A stretch of DNA of 64,000 nt from DASXVX01 sp036504075 (GTDB lineage: Bacteria; Bacillota; Sulfobacillia; Symbiobacteriales; Symbiobacteriaceae). The position numbers and the translations under genes were made by a program. The stretch lies in the NCBI GenBank assembly GCA_036504075.1, contig DASXVX010000013.1, positions 1 through 64,000 of the forward strand. The letters are read 5' to 3'. This document shows positions 52,860-61,885 of this stretch, piece after piece (positions within the stretch are counted from its first letter, which is position 1; each line of letters opens with the position of its first letter). Below the pieces are notes generated by a model that made no database searches, was not told the DNA's origin, and saw nothing but the letters and a program-made list of their open reading frames with translations.

Positions 52860-53300
52860 ATGCCGAAGAAGTGGATCATGCTGGTGGAGGACGATTCCGA
52901 TCACGTGGCGTTGATTCTGCGGGCGCTGAAGCGGCACGGGGTAACGGACGAAGTTGTCGTCATGCTCGACGGCGAGGAGGCCCTGGACTATTTGTATAGC
53001 CGCGGGCTGTTTTCCGCCCGGCCGCTTCCGGAACTCCCGACCCTGGTGCTCCTGGACCTGAAGTTGCCCAAGGTGAACGGGCTGGAAGTGCTCCAGCACA
53101 TCCGGGCCGACGAACGGACCCGGTTTCTGCCGGTGGTGGTCCTCACCTCGTCCGACGAACAGCGTGACGTGCAAGAAAGTTACCGCCTGGGCACGAACAG
53201 CTACGTGCGCAAGCCGGTGGATTTCATCCAGTTCATGGAGGCCATGCACCAGCTCGTGCAGTACTGGTTGAACCTGAACCAGGTGCCGAATCTGGAGTGA
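52860..53300 (+). CDS. Single-domain response regulator (Rcp1/phytochrome-partner type)
   Basis: 146 residues, only a receiver domain. The acidic pair is ED near 10-11, phosphoacceptor Asp66 lies in VLLDLKLPKVNG, then LTSSDEQRD and Lys in SYVRKPVDF. There is no DNA-binding or enzymatic output, so it must act by protein interaction or relay. ATG follows AACGGAGGACACACACC. It forms a pair with the multi-GAF kinase directly upstream, as Rcp1-like regulators do with phytochrome-type kinases. Confidence 0.95.
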   Translation: MPKKWIMLVEDDSDHVALILRALKRHGVTDEVVVMLDGEEALDYLYSRGLFSARPLPELPTLVLLDLKLPKVNGLEVLQHIRADERTRFLPVVVLTSSDEQRDVQESYRLGTNSYVRKPVDFIQFMEAMHQLVQYWLNLNQVPNLE

Positions 53301-53312
53301 CCTCGGAGCAGC

Positions 53313-53345
53313 AGCGCCGTCCTTTTCCTGGGCGGCGCTCTTTTT
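53313..53345 (+). terminator. Terminator after the kinase/regulator pair
   Basis: AGCGCCGTCC pairs with GGGCGGCGCT (one G-T pair) around TTTTCCT, then CTTTTTCTGG. Confidence 0.85.
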
Positions 53346-53431
53346 CTGGCAGGATATCCCAAAGCAATTGCCGAATCATCATCATGCCGTAAGGTGAGCC
53401 CGCGTAAACCTTGGGTGGAGGGATTTTGTCC

Positions 53432-54397
53432 ATGGCGCACCAAGAGACGTTACCGGTCCTTCGCAAAGCACGCCGTTTGCAGCCGGGGGATACCATTGGC
53501 ATCGTGGCGCCGGCGGGGCCGATTCCGGAAGCGGCCCTGCAAGAAGGCCTGGCCCGGCTGGAGGGCTGGGGGTTCCGTACGCTGGTCGGGGACTGTGTGC
53601 TGGACCGGCACGGCTACCTGGCCGGCACGGACCAGCGGCGGGCGCATGACTTCAACGCCGTCTGGTCAAACTCGGCGGTGGACGGGGTGCTCTGCGCCCG
53701 GGGCGGCTACGGGGTCATGCGGATTCTCACGCAAATCGACTGGGCGGCCATCCGAGAGCAGCCCAAGTTCTTCTGCGGCTTCTCCGACATTACGGCCCTC
53801 CATGCCGCCATGTTGCAGCAGGCGCACCTGGTTACGTTCCACGGTCCCATGGCCACGGCCTTCGGCTCGGCCGTGGCGTACAACGAGGCGGGGCTGCTGC
53901 AGGCCATGCAGTCGGCGGAGCCGCTGGGCCGCATCCCCTGGCCGGAGCCGGCGGATGATTCGCCGGCGGCCATGGTCATCCGACCGGGCACCGCAGAGGG
54001 GATTCTGTTCGGGGGAAACCTGTCGCTGCTGGCCGCGCTCATGGGCACGCCCTGGGAGCCCGACTTCACCGAGCGGATCGTGCTGCTGGAAGACGTCGAC
54101 GAAGCGCCGTACCGGGTGGACCGCATGCTGACGCAACTGCTGCTGGGCGGCAAGCTCCAGCGGGCGGCCGGCATTCTGTTCGGCGACTCGCCCACCTGTC
54201 TGACCGGACCCGCGGGGAAGCCTTCGCTTACCCTGCGGGAGGTGCTGGACGACCATCTCGCGCCCCTGGGCATCCCCGTGCTGTACGGGTTCCCCTGCGG
54301 CCACACCGGTTACCGGGCGACGCTGCCGCTGGGCGTCCCTGTCCGGCTGGACGCCGGCTCCGCGGATCTCACGGTCCTGGAGGCGGCGCTTACGTAA
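53432..54397 (+). CDS. LD-carboxypeptidase (peptidase family S66)
   Basis: 321 residues from ATG at 53432, ten bases after GGAGG. The nucleophile is Ser118 in CGFSDITALH; the charge-relay Glu lies in VLLEDVDEAPYRVDRML and His in FPCGHTGYRATLPLG. The GGYGVMRIL segment is also typical. S66 enzymes remove the terminal D-Ala from tetrapeptide stems of recycled peptidoglycan in the cytoplasm, and some cleave microcin C-like peptides. It begins a probable three-gene unit with the M28-like membrane protein 25 bp downstream. Confidence 0.95.
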   Translation: MAHQETLPVLRKARRLQPGDTIGIVAPAGPIPEAALQEGLARLEGWGFRTLVGDCVLDRHGYLAGTDQRRAHDFNAVWSNSAVDGVLCARGGYGVMRILTQIDWAAIREQPKFFCGFSDITALHAAMLQQAHLVTFHGPMATAFGSAVAYNEAGLLQAMQSAEPLGRIPWPEPADDSPAAMVIRPGTAEGILFGGNLSLLAALMGTPWEPDFTERIVLLEDVDEAPYRVDRMLTQLLLGGKLQRAAGILFGDSPTCLTGPAGKPSLTLREVLDDHLAPLGIPVLYGFPCGHTGYRATLPLGVPVRLDAGSADLTVLEAALT

Positions 54398-54421
54398 GTT
54401 TTAAGTCTAGGAGGTGGGCCG

Positions 54422-55564
54422 TTGCCCGACCTGCTTCGCCATGTCCGTACCCTGGCAGACGAAATCGGTCCCCGTTGCGCCGCCCGCGCCCGGGAGCTTG
54501 AGACCGCCGGGTACATCGTCGAAGCCGCGAAAGGCTACACCCACCAGGTCTGGACGGAGCCCTTTCCAACGTATACAGTTTCGCTCTGGCAGTGGTTCTT
54601 GTTTCTCTGTCTGGCCCTGGCCGGCGGACTGGCCCTCTGGTGGCAGCCCGCCGTAGCCCTGGTCCTCACAGCGCTGGCGGCAGGCTGTATCGCCGCCCGG
54701 GCGCCGGGACGGAACCGGGGCGGGTGGCCGCTGCGGCGGCGAATGGGCCAGAACGTGGTCACAGTGGTCCCGTCGCTCGGGGCAATCCGGGAACGGGTGG
54801 TGTTGATCGCACATTACGACACGGGCCGGCAGCTTTCCGAGGCTGTCCGGGCAGACCGCTTTCAGGCGGCCAATCGCCTGCTGGTGGGTTCGGTACCAGC
54901 GCTGCCATTACTGGCGCTGGCCGGCCTCGTCGCGCCCCACGGCGTTTGGGCCTGGATTGGACTGGCGCCGGTCCTGGGCATCGTCGGGGCGGCCGCCCTG
55001 AGCCTGGGACCCGCGGCGACCGGCAGCGACCCGGGGGCCACCGGGCTGGAGAACGCCTCCGGGGTGACGGCTGCCCTGCAGGCCGCCGAAGCAGCAGGGG
55101 GTGCGCCGCTGCGGCATACGGAAATCTGGGCGGTGTTTACCGGCTGCAAGCAGGCGTCCATGGCCGGGTTGCACGCCTTTTTGGACCGGCACGGGCGCGT
55201 GCTGGCGGACGCACAGTTTATCGTTCTGGACCGGGTAGCCGCCGGCGGGCTGTGCTACAGCCTGGGCGAGGGCGGCCTCCCGCACCGGCGGGCGGACGCC
55301 GACCTGGTGGGCATCGTCCGGGAAGCGGCGGCCGCCCATCCCGAGTGGGGCGTGGGGGGAATCGCCTTGCGGCAGGCCCGGACGGAAGCTTACACGGCAC
55401 AGGCCCGCGGCCACCGGGCCATGGCACTGATGGGCGCCGGCGGCCTCGCTGGGCCGGACCGGGTCGACCGGGCGGCGGTGGACCGGGCGGTGGCCCTGGT
55501 GCGGGCAGTGGCCGAGCGGGTGGACCGCCGCGCCTGCCAGCAAGAGGAAGAATCGGTTGGCTAG
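54422..55564 (+). CDS. M28-like membrane protein lacking catalytic residues
   Basis: 380 residues from TTG behind TAGGAGGTGGGCCG. The pattern recalls M28 metallopeptidases: VVLIAHYDTGR with His131 and Asp133, then GLENASGVTAALQAAE where the usual bridging Asp (G-x-D-N-x-SG) is Glu-Asn, and AVFTGCKQASMAGLHAF where the catalytic Glu-Glu (FTGxEExGLxGS) is Cys-Lys. Two membrane hairpins interrupt the domain (about 60-90 and 160-200). It is therefore likely a non-catalytic relative that binds a peptide or metal weakly. It probably shares a transcript with the S66 peptidase. Confidence 0.6.
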   Translation: MPDLLRHVRTLADEIGPRCAARARELETAGYIVEAAKGYTHQVWTEPFPTYTVSLWQWFLFLCLALAGGLALWWQPAVALVLTALAAGCIAARAPGRNRGGWPLRRRMGQNVVTVVPSLGAIRERVVLIAHYDTGRQLSEAVRADRFQAANRLLVGSVPALPLLALAGLVAPHGVWAWIGLAPVLGIVGAAALSLGPAATGSDPGATGLENASGVTAALQAAEAAGGAPLRHTEIWAVFTGCKQASMAGLHAFLDRHGRVLADAQFIVLDRVAAGGLCYSLGEGGLPHRRADADLVGIVREAAAAHPEWGVGGIALRQARTEAYTAQARGHRAMALMGAGGLAGPDRVDRAAVDRAVALVRAVAERVDRRACQQEEESVG

Positions 55565-55606
55565 CGCCGGGAGCTATTCCGGCCCGCCGTGTGGTACACT
55601 AAACCC

Positions 55607-56989
55607 ATGAGTGAGACAAATCTTTCCGCCTCCGTGCGCCCGGGGCAATCGATCGAGCTCGACATCCACGGACTGGGTTCGAGCGGTGAAGGCGTAGGCC
55701 GGTATCAGGGCCTGACCATTTTCGTGCCCGGCGGGGTGCCTGGCGACACCCTGGAAGTCCGCATCGGTGAAGTGAAGCAAAACTACGCCCGGGGGCAACT
55801 GGTGGGCATTGTCACCCCGTCGCCCGACCGGGTTGTGCCGCCCTGTCCGGTAGTAGGCGAGTGCGGCGGCTGCCAGTTGCAGCACATCGACTACGCCGCC
55901 CAACTCCGGCTCAAGCGCCAGCAGGTGGTGGACGCCCTGGAGCGCCTGGGCAAACTGAAAGACGTGACGGTCCATCCCACAAAAGGCATGGACGAGCCCT
56001 GGCATTACCGGAATAAGGCCCAGTTCCCGGTGGGGACGCGCAGCGGGAAAGTCATCGCCGGCTTCTTCGCGCCGGGCACGCACCGTATCGTGGACATCGC
56101 CGGGTGTGACATTCAGCATCCGTTGGGCAACGGGGTCATGCAGGCCGTGAAGGCGCTGGTCCAGCGGCACGGCGTGTCCATTTACGACGAGCGCACCCAC
56201 CGGGGCGTTCTCCGGCACGTGCTGGCCCGGGTCGGCCGGGGCACGGGGGAGGCCATGGCGGTGCTGGTCACCAACGGCCCCGAACTGCCCCACGGCAAGG
56301 AGATCGCGCGGGCGCTCATGGCCCAGGTGCCGGCGGTGGTCAGCGTGGTCCAGAACATCAACTCGCAGCGGACCAACGTGGTCCTGGGGCGGGAGAGCCG
56401 GGTGCTGGCCGGCCGGGGCGAAATTATCGACCACATCGGCGCTCTGGAGTTCGCCATCTCCCCGGTCTCCTTCTTCCAGGTGAACCCAGTGCAGACGGAA
56501 GTGCTGTATGGCCAGGCGCTGGCGTACGCTGGGCTCACGGGCGCGGAGACGGTGCTGGACCTGTACTGCGGCATCGGCACGATCAGCCTGTTCCTGGCGA
56601 AGCAGGCCCGGGCGGTCATCGGCATCGAGGTGGTGCCGGAGGCGATTGAGGACGCGCTGGTAAACGCCCGTCGAAACGGGGTGGAGAACGTCCGGTACGT
56701 TTGCGGGGACGCCACGGCGGAAATGCCCAAGCTGGCGGCGGAAGGCACGAAGGCGGACGTGATCGTGGTCGACCCGCCGCGCAAGGGCTGCGACCCGCCG
56801 GTGCTGGAGGCCATGGCGGCCATGACGCCGGAGCGGATCGTCTACGTGTCGTGCAACCCGGCGAGCCTGGCTCGGGACCTGGGGCTGCTGGCGGGGCTGG
56901 GGTACCGGACGCTGGAGGTCCAGCCGGTCGACATGTTTCCGCACACGGCGCATGTGGAGTGCGTGGCATGGCTGGCCCGCGACAAGTAG
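55607..56989 (+). CDS. rlmCD: 23S rRNA (uracil-5-)-methyltransferase RlmD/RlmCD type
   Basis: 460 residues from ATG at 55607 (an in-frame GTG at 55589 is possible; neither has a strong RBS). An N-terminal TRAM domain (10-70) is followed by the iron-sulphur cluster Cys80, Cys86, Cys89 (CPVVGECGGC) and Cys167. The AdoMet motif is VLDLYCGIGTISLFLA. The DPPRKGCD segment and catalytic Cys416 (YVSCNPASLARDL) match the family that methylates U747 and/or U1939 of 23S rRNA. The sequence GGTACACTAAAC just before ATG looks like a -10, so a leaderless transcript is conceivable. Confidence 0.95.
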   Translation: MSETNLSASVRPGQSIELDIHGLGSSGEGVGRYQGLTIFVPGGVPGDTLEVRIGEVKQNYARGQLVGIVTPSPDRVVPPCPVVGECGGCQLQHIDYAAQLRLKRQQVVDALERLGKLKDVTVHPTKGMDEPWHYRNKAQFPVGTRSGKVIAGFFAPGTHRIVDIAGCDIQHPLGNGVMQAVKALVQRHGVSIYDERTHRGVLRHVLARVGRGTGEAMAVLVTNGPELPHGKEIARALMAQVPAVVSVVQNINSQRTNVVLGRESRVLAGRGEIIDHIGALEFAISPVSFFQVNPVQTEVLYGQALAYAGLTGAETVLDLYCGIGTISLFLAKQARAVIGIEVVPEAIEDALVNARRNGVENVRYVCGDATAEMPKLAAEGTKADVIVVDPPRKGCDPPVLEAMAAMTPERIVYVSCNPASLARDLGLLAGLGYRTLEVQPVDMFPHTAHVECVAWLARDK

Positions 56990-57053
56990 CAGGAGTTGGG
57001 GTATGCGAACTGGTGAAAGGTCGTGAACTGGTTCTGGTCTGGGGTGAAAGCAA

Positions 57054-57088
57054 AGCCCGGTCGCCGCAATGATTGCGATGACCGGGCT
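57054..57088. terminator. Hairpin between rlmCD-like gene and the RCC1-repeat gene
   Basis: AGCCCGGTC (57054-57062) pairs with GACCGGGCT (57080-57088), and CGCAAT/ATTGCG pairs inside. It lies between convergent genes. T-runs are short, so it may be only partly efficient. Confidence 0.6.
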
Positions 57089-57120
57089 GACCCGTTGTCC
57101 GACAATTACGGACCCGCCGC

Positions 57121-60100
57121 TTATTGGGTGATCACGACGGTTGCCTTCGCCGAACCTGAGCCCTGTGCCGCATCTGCGGCCGCTGCGGAGATGACGAACT
57201 CATGGCTGCCAGTGTCCGCAGCTTTCACCGTCCATGAAATGGTGACGGAGCCGCCACGGGCGATTCCGACCGTTGTGATGGTAACCCCGGTCGGATCCAC
57301 CAGCGTCACATCGTCAGGTGCGTCGATCGAAACCGAGAACTTCGTTGCGCCGGCGGTGTGGTTGACGATCGTTGCCCGAACATCAAACTCGCTGCCGGGG
57401 GCAGCCTTGGCCGGCACGTCCATGGTGACGGTGACCTTGCCGGCGGGGGCCGGCAGAGTCGGCAGCGGGCTCGGTTTGAAGGTGCCTTGCTGCCCGCCGG
57501 GCACACCAGGCAGCGGGGCGTCCAGCAGCGGGAGTGTGGCCCCGGTGGGATCCTCCCCGCCCTCGGCGCCGTAGTGCACGACGAAAATCTCCAGGTCCTT
57601 CGCGTCCACGTAATTTGAGCCGTTCAGGTCGGCCAGTGCGTCCGTGGCGTCTTTGCCGTAGACGCTCTGCCCGTCCATCTGGGCCAGGCGGCCCAGGTCG
57701 GACAGCCCCACCGCGTCGTCGCCGTCGAAGTCGCCGGCAGCGAGGGTGACCGGCCCGACTTGTGTCACTGCGCCGGCTTCCACCACCACGCGGACCACAC
57801 ACGAGGCGTAATGCTCATGGCGGTAGGTCAGCGGGTAGGTGCCGGAAGCGATGCCGGCCAACTTGAACTGGCCCTTGGCATCCGTGACAGCCGTCAGGTC
57901 GCCAAGACTTACGATGGTCCCATCCGGCTTGCCGTACGGATTGCTCAGCAGGATCTGTCCCATGATGGCCCCCTTGGTGGAGTCGCCGCTGAACAGGTTG
58001 GTCACAGCAGGTCCTACAACCGGGACCAGCGGGTGTAGCTGACCGTCCAGAATCCGGGGCAGACTGGTGCTCTCTTTGAGTGCAATGCCAGCCGGGCCGC
58101 TCCGCAGCCGGCGGAACGTGACTGTGCCCAGCAAACCACCGCCGGTGACACCGGGCGCCTTCTTGGCCGTAGCATATCGGATTGTACCTGCCGTGTTGTC
58201 AAAGCGGTTAGCGCCCACAAGTCCTTCCAACGTTTTACTGCCTGTGACGGCCAGGTCCGCATAGGGCGGGACTACCTCCAGCACTCCCGCAGGGAAGGTC
58301 ATCAGGAAGTCGACGCCGACAACCTCTTTGGCTTTTTCGACCGAAACCTCCACGGTAAACGTTCCGCCCAACTCGCTGCTGGAGGCAGACTGCGCCAGTC
58401 GCAGCGTGGCCGTCGTGCTCTGAGCTGTGCCTGGCGTCGTGGGGCCGGTAGGTGTTGTGCCGGTCGCGGCGACCGCAATGCGAACAGGTTCGCGGCGTGT
58501 GTCGAAGGTGCCGTCGCCAACCTGGCCCGTGCCGTTGTAGCCCCATGCAAAGACGGTTCCCCGCGTGCTTACGGCCACCATATGGCCGCCACCTGCCTGC
58601 GCCGTCCCGATCTTCGGCAGACCAAACACCGGCGCACGCAGGGGAATATTCTCCGAGAGGCCCGTGCCGAGTTGCCCCGTGTCGCCCCGGCCCCAGGTCC
58701 AGAGACTGCCGTCACTTCCGACTGCCAGGGAGAAGCGATCGCCGGCAGCGACCATCTTTACATCCCAGACGCCAATCACAGGGGTGGGATAATCGGCGGG
58801 AACCGGATTCCCCTGCTTGACCCCCAACCCCGAGGAAGTGCCCGTTATTGGCGATGCCGAGGCGGTGTGAATAACACCGTCACCCAACTCGCCGGATGTG
58901 CCGATGCCCCAGGCCCAGACGGTGCCGTCGTTCCTCAGCGCCAGGGCATGACAAGTACCGGCAGCCACTGTCGTGACCGGAGGCAGCCCCGTGACCCGAA
59001 CCGGCGTTTTCAAGAGTGCCGCTTCCGTGCCGGGCGCGTTGTTGCACCAGTTTGAGCCCCATGTCCAGACCGTTCCGTCTTTCTTGACCACCAGGAAGAA
59101 GTTGCCACCCGCCGCCACCTGATACCCGTTGCTAAGGCCGGGCACGACGCCGGGGCTCCACTCCAGTGAGGTATCCAGCCCGCCGAAGAGGCCGCCGACC
59201 TGGCTTGGCACCTCCTTCGCGATGGCGTGGCTGGCCCACACCGACCCATCCGTCTTCAAGGCCACCAGCCCTTGCGCCCCCGCGGCGATGGACTGAACGC
59301 CCGACAGGGAGGGCACGCGGGAAGGGGTGTCTGCCTTTGTGGTGTGTCCCTCACCCAGAAGGTCCGCTTCCACCGAGCCCCAGACCCAGACCGACCCATC
59401 ACTCTTCAGGGCTGCTGCCAGCGAACTGCCGGCGGCCACAGCCGTAACACCGCTCAACCCCGCCACCTCGGCCGGCTGGGGTCCCGGGCTGCCAGCGCCT
59501 ACCTTGCCCCACTGCCAGACCGATCCATCCGGCTTCAGCGCAATCGAAAAGTTGCCCCCGGCTGCCACGGTGTCGGCTCCGTCCGTCTGAAACGCGCCCA
59601 GCGTTGGTTCCCCAACTGGGGAGGCCGGCTCCGTGAGGGTAACCTTGACCGGCTGCAGGCGGTCCAACTGGGTGCCGTCCCCGACGGCGCCCTTCTCGTT
59701 GCGCCCCCAACCCCAGATTGTGCCGTCACTTGCGAGCGCCAGCGAATGATCCCGGCCCGCTGCCACAGTAGCAATGCCAGTCAGACCAGGAACCTTCACC
59801 GGAGCGGTGCGAGCGGAACGGGTCCCGTCGCCCAACTGGCCGCTCGTGTTCTCGCCCCAGGCCCAGACGCTGCCGTCAGCCTTGACGGCAAGCGAATGGT
59901 CCTGCCCCACAGCCACGGCTGTTACGCCCGCCAGCCCCGGCACCTGCACGGGCAGGCCGGTGGCTGAGGCGGAGGTCTGGCCGAAGACGGGGAACTGCCA
60001 CTGCCAGACGGAGCCATCTTTCTTGAGGGCGATCCACAGGTGGTCCGCCGTTGCGATTTCTTTGACGTCGGTCATGATCCGCACCGGTGTGGGGTGCCAG

Positions 60101-60855
60101 GTTGCGGGCGACGACGCCGCAGCCAGGGGGAGCGCCGACCAGTCCCATGCCCACAGGCCGCCGCTCAGCTCCAAAGCGAGCAGATTCTCGCTGGCGGCCG
60201 CCACCTTGCTGATGGCCGGCAGACCGGCCACCAGGCCGGAATTGCCGTTGTACGTGTAGGTTGTTGTATCGCCGGAGGTCGTGCTGCCAAACGGGTTGGA
60301 CGGGGTTGGAAAACCTGGTACGGTTGCTCCAGCTGCCGTGGCTGTGCCCTTTTCAAGGACAGCCTCAGCCTGTGCCGCCCAGACGGAGCCATCCGAGAGG
60401 ACGGCTACCAGGCCCCTGCGCTGCACATCGCCCAGTCCCCAGCCCGAGGGCGGGCTCGAGGCTACGGCGGCGACCTGGGCGAGGGTCTCCAGCCCGAAGA
60501 GTTGGCGGTGGCTGCCAGTCACCACGAACCCTCCGGTCGTGATGGCCAGGCCTGCCGCTCCGGCCGATGCGCTCCGAATGTGCTGATGCGTGGCGGTCGG
60601 ATTGATCAGCGTCACGTCGTACCCCATGGGCTTCTCGCCCCAAAGCCAAAGCTTGCCGCTCGTGTCGACGGCCATCGAGTATCCACCGCCCGCTGCCACC
60701 TGGGCAGCCTTTGCCGAGGGGGTGTCAGCGACGCTGCCGCTGGTGGGAAGCTGGGGTACTGTGGGCAGGATCGGGCCCAGGGCCTGAGCCGAACTGGCGG
60801 TCAGCCCCCAGAGGAGAACCAGGCATAACAACCGGGAGAGTGTGCGGCGCCGCAT
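57121..60855 (-). CDS. Secreted RCC1-repeat protein with cohesin-like and dockerin-like domains
   Basis: 1244 residues from ATG at 60855 (AAAGGGG ten bases upstream). A signal peptide ends near SSAQALG (about 25). Residues 50-800 hold about 13 RCC1-type blades with repeats such as VWAWGENTSGQLGDG and GVTAVAVGQDHSLAVK, probably one or two beta propellers. Residues 813-950 resemble a cohesin (alternating strands, GTFTVEVSVEKAKEVVGVDF). A carboxypeptidase-regulatory-like domain covers about 960-1035. A dockerin-like pair of calcium loops occupies 1040-1097 (GDFDGDDAVGLSDLG and ADLNGSNYVDAKDLE). The end is an immunoglobulin-like CARDB/NEW3 domain. No sortase motif or membrane anchor is seen. Function unknown. 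Confidence 0.85.
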   Translation of the reverse strand: MRRRTLSRLLCLVLLWGLTASSAQALGPILPTVPQLPTSGSVADTPSAKAAQVAAGGGYSMAVDTSGKLWLWGEKPMGYDVTLINPTATHQHIRSASAGAAGLAITTGGFVVTGSHRQLFGLETLAQVAAVASSPPSGWGLGDVQRRGLVAVLSDGSVWAAQAEAVLEKGTATAAGATVPGFPTPSNPFGSTTSGDTTTYTYNGNSGLVAGLPAISKVAAASENLLALELSGGLWAWDWSALPLAAASSPATWHPTPVRIMTDVKEIATADHLWIALKKDGSVWQWQFPVFGQTSASATGLPVQVPGLAGVTAVAVGQDHSLAVKADGSVWAWGENTSGQLGDGTRSARTAPVKVPGLTGIATVAAGRDHSLALASDGTIWGWGRNEKGAVGDGTQLDRLQPVKVTLTEPASPVGEPTLGAFQTDGADTVAAGGNFSIALKPDGSVWQWGKVGAGSPGPQPAEVAGLSGVTAVAAGSSLAAALKSDGSVWVWGSVEADLLGEGHTTKADTPSRVPSLSGVQSIAAGAQGLVALKTDGSVWASHAIAKEVPSQVGGLFGGLDTSLEWSPGVVPGLSNGYQVAAGGNFFLVVKKDGTVWTWGSNWCNNAPGTEAALLKTPVRVTGLPPVTTVAAGTCHALALRNDGTVWAWGIGTSGELGDGVIHTASASPITGTSSGLGVKQGNPVPADYPTPVIGVWDVKMVAAGDRFSLAVGSDGSLWTWGRGDTGQLGTGLSENIPLRAPVFGLPKIGTAQAGGGHMVAVSTRGTVFAWGYNGTGQVGDGTFDTRREPVRIAVAATGTTPTGPTTPGTAQSTTATLRLAQSASSSELGGTFTVEVSVEKAKEVVGVDFLMTFPAGVLEVVPPYADLAVTGSKTLEGLVGANRFDNTAGTIRYATAKKAPGVTGGGLLGTVTFRRLRSGPAGIALKESTSLPRILDGQLHPLVPVVGPAVTNLFSGDSTKGAIMGQILLSNPYGKPDGTIVSLGDLTAVTDAKGQFKLAGIASGTYPLTYRHEHYASCVVRVVVEAGAVTQVGPVTLAAGDFDGDDAVGLSDLGRLAQMDGQSVYGKDATDALADLNGSNYVDAKDLEIFVVHYGAEGGEDPTGATLPLLDAPLPGVPGGQQGTFKPSPLPTLPAPAGKVTVTMDVPAKAAPGSEFDVRATIVNHTAGATKFSVSIDAPDDVTLVDPTGVTITTVGIARGGSVTISWTVKAADTGSHEFVISAAAADAAQGSGSAKATVVITQ

Positions 60856-61512
60856 GGGAAGGACCCCTTTCGTTATGTGATCTACCGGCCACGGCACATC
60901 CGGAGTCACCCTCTGAGGGATGATACCGAATCTAATGGAGCGACTTGCCCTCCGCCAGTACCGTGGCAACCTGGGGGTGCCTTTCGGCTTTCGCCGCGAT
61001 CATGTGGTCAGCTCAGTTGACAGGGCTGGCTGGTGGGGCGCGTTCATCGGGGAGCGGTCGATGCGATCCCTCAAACTATAGGTGTTACTAGTTCCGTAAT
61101 TCTAGATTTTGCGACTTAAATCCTGCCGGTGCATGACCGAGACGTTGCGGTACGAAGCCATACGCAAGCCGGCCGGGAGGTTGATCACCTCCCAGCCGGC
61201 TTTTCGCCACGCCATATCTCCGCAAGGAAACTGACGCCGCCCGTCCGCAAGACCACGTCCGCTCGCCCATGCCATTCAGGATCGGCGCTCCGGAGTTGCG
61301 GCGGCAGACAATGCGCCTGATGTACCGGTGACGCTGCGGCCGAAGCAGGCCTGGATGCACGTCAGAAGCCCCGACGCTTGTCTGGTCATCGCCTGCTAAA
61401 AGCAGTTTCTCCGCCATATTTGGCGCCAGCCAGCTCAAGGGGCCGAACATTTAAGCGTATTGTTTCCGTATTCATATCATGAAATAACTTTGCCGATATT
61501 GCCGATTCAAAA
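60856..61512. other. Long intergenic region before the peptide/ABC locus
   Basis: About 660 bp without a supported gene. It holds an orphan terminator hairpin (61167-61204) and a TTGACA at 61017-61022 without a matched -10. The last 80 bp turn A+T-rich toward the promoter of the peptide gene. Open frames on both strands lack ribosome binding sites and homology I recognise. Confidence 0.5.
61167..61204 (+). terminator. Orphan intrinsic terminator
   Basis: AAGCCGGC-C-GGGAGGT pairs with ACCTCCC-A-GCCGGCTT around TGATC, and TTTT follows on the plus strand. No plus-strand gene lies upstream within 4 kb, because the RCC1-repeat gene runs the other way. A small unannotated RNA could end here. Confidence 0.7.
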
Positions 61513-61542
61513 TTGACTATAAATGGTATTAGATCATATAAT
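61513..61542 (+). promoter_or_regulatory. Strong sigma-A-type promoter of the peptide/ABC locus
   Basis: TTGACT (61513-61518) and a perfect TATAAT (61537-61542) are 18 bp apart in a strongly A+T-rich patch. It lies about 55 bp before the peptide start. An imperfect palindrome TATTCAT-ATC-ATGAAATA at 61469-61486 upstream could be an operator. Confidence 0.8.
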
Positions 61543-61598
61543 TGGAAACGCGGTGATTCGATCGGGGAAACGGACCAACACAAGGAGGCATGTGCAAG

Positions 61599-61835
61599 GT
61601 GAGTGCTGTTGTGGTGCCGCTCCGGCGCTTTGAAGAACCCATGGTCGAGATTCAGGAAGCGCAACTGGCCCAGGACTCGTTTCTTCCGGCTCTCGCTGTT
61701 GTCGCCATCGTACTCATCGTAGCAGTCGCGGCAGTCGCTACGGTGGCAATGATTACTGGGCACGCCATCTCGTGGGACGTTCAGGTTACCAGCTACTTCC
61801 ACTGGAAGAGCTGCGTGGGTAGCTGTTCCCATTAA
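61599..61835 (+). CDS. 78-residue peptide: one hydrophobic helix plus Cys-containing tail
   Basis: I start at GTG 61599, ten bases after AAGGAGG; the ATG at 61590 touches that site and is too close. The product has a polar 28-residue head (with FEEPMVEIQEAQLAQD), a 24-residue hydrophobic helix (FLPALAVVAIVLIVAVAAVA onward) and a 26-residue tail ending in FHWKSCVGSCSH. Two Cys lie four residues apart near the end. It is preceded by a strong promoter and followed 50 bp later by an ABC ATPase and a large ABC membrane protein. Size and context suggest a precursor of an exported, possibly modified, peptide or a small membrane partner of the transporter. I do not recognise a family. Confidence 0.6.
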   Translation: MSAVVVPLRRFEEPMVEIQEAQLAQDSFLPALAVVAIVLIVAVAAVATVAMITGHAISWDVQVTSYFHWKSCVGSCSH

Positions 61836-61885
61836 CATCTAACCTCGTTTCCCCGATTTCACCACTTGTAACGGAGGTGCGGATC

